Made by a program: the position numbers and the translations under genes. A stretch of 64,000 nucleotides of DNA from Tsukamurella sp. TY48 (GTDB lineage Bacteria > Actinomycetota > Actinomycetes > Mycobacteriales > Mycobacteriaceae), in contig NZ_BPMV01000001.1 of NCBI RefSeq assembly GCF_019656655.1, positions 1 through 64,000 on the forward strand, written 5' to 3'. Shown piece by piece: positions 62,938-64,000 of this stretch. Numbering within the stretch: the first letter of the stretch is position 1; every line of letters starts with the position of its first letter. Under the pieces are notes generated by a model. It was not told the DNA's origin, ran no database searches, and saw nothing but the letters and a program-made list of their open reading frames with translations.

Positions 62938-64000
<1,063 letters not shown>

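Overview
The window is high-GC chromosomal DNA of an actinobacterium of the order Mycobacteriales. Three things support this: the 16S-23S spacer has no tRNA; an argCJBDF-R-G-H cluster, pheST, infC-rpmI-rplT-tsnR, uvrA, a universal stress protein, uvrB and coaE are collinear with (and inverted relative to) the Mycobacterium tuberculosis Rv1631-Rv1659 region; and many genes have leaderless-type start regions. The genus cannot be fixed by reading alone; Tsukamurella or a close relative is my guess. No transposase, integrase, phage gene or CRISPR array was seen.

Layout. 1-5950: a complete rRNA operon on the minus strand (16S, 23S, 5S) with two visible promoters and a boxA leader. 5956-9635: tyrS, mpg, a Trm112-like protein, a zinc alcohol dehydrogenase and a GXWXG/DUF4334 protein, all minus strand. 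9747-11877: a plus-strand ABC-2 exporter plus TetR regulator behind a perfect palindrome. 11943-20914: the arginine cluster, in which argG is of the long Escherichia coli-like type and is preceded by a small zinc-ribbon gene. 21099-25202: a small basic protein, a PIG-L deacetylase, and a GAF-type activator divergent from an NTF2-fused flavin monooxygenase. 25203-28785: pheST. 28972-33755: an SMR exporter, a small secreted protein, a ComB-like phosphatase, a membrane acyltransferase and a two-component system. 33851-36057: infC-rpmI-rplT-tsnR with a long attenuated leader and an AUC start codon on infC. 36254-37387: a DUF1844 protein, a secreted tryptophan decapeptide-repeat protein and nrdH.

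37512-49393 is rich in DNA-repair and RNA-polymerase genes: uvrA and uvrB (each with an exact RecA-independent, PafBC-type damage promoter), an MBL-fold hydrolase, an FAD monooxygenase next to a HelR-like RNA polymerase motor, a universal stress protein, an rRNA/tRNA-type methyltransferase and a DUF402 protein. 49400-52525 is a TetR / SNF2 helicase / SWIM zinc-finger module with twin operators. coaE follows. 53427-64000 begins with a zinc-chaperone-like AztD lipoprotein under a Zur box. It continues into a polyol catabolic locus: xylulokinase, long-chain mannitol/arabitol dehydrogenase, sorbitol-type dehydrogenase, SorC-type regulator and a sugar ABC transporter cut off by the window end.

How it fits together. 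The central block is conserved housekeeping (translation, arginine, repair). Accessory modules with their own local regulator and visible operator sit between conserved genes: TetR/ABC, GAF/monooxygenase, TetR/SNF2/SWIM, Zur/AztD and SorC/polyol. Most coding junctions are very tight: ATGA overlaps within operons and convergent stops that touch or overlap.
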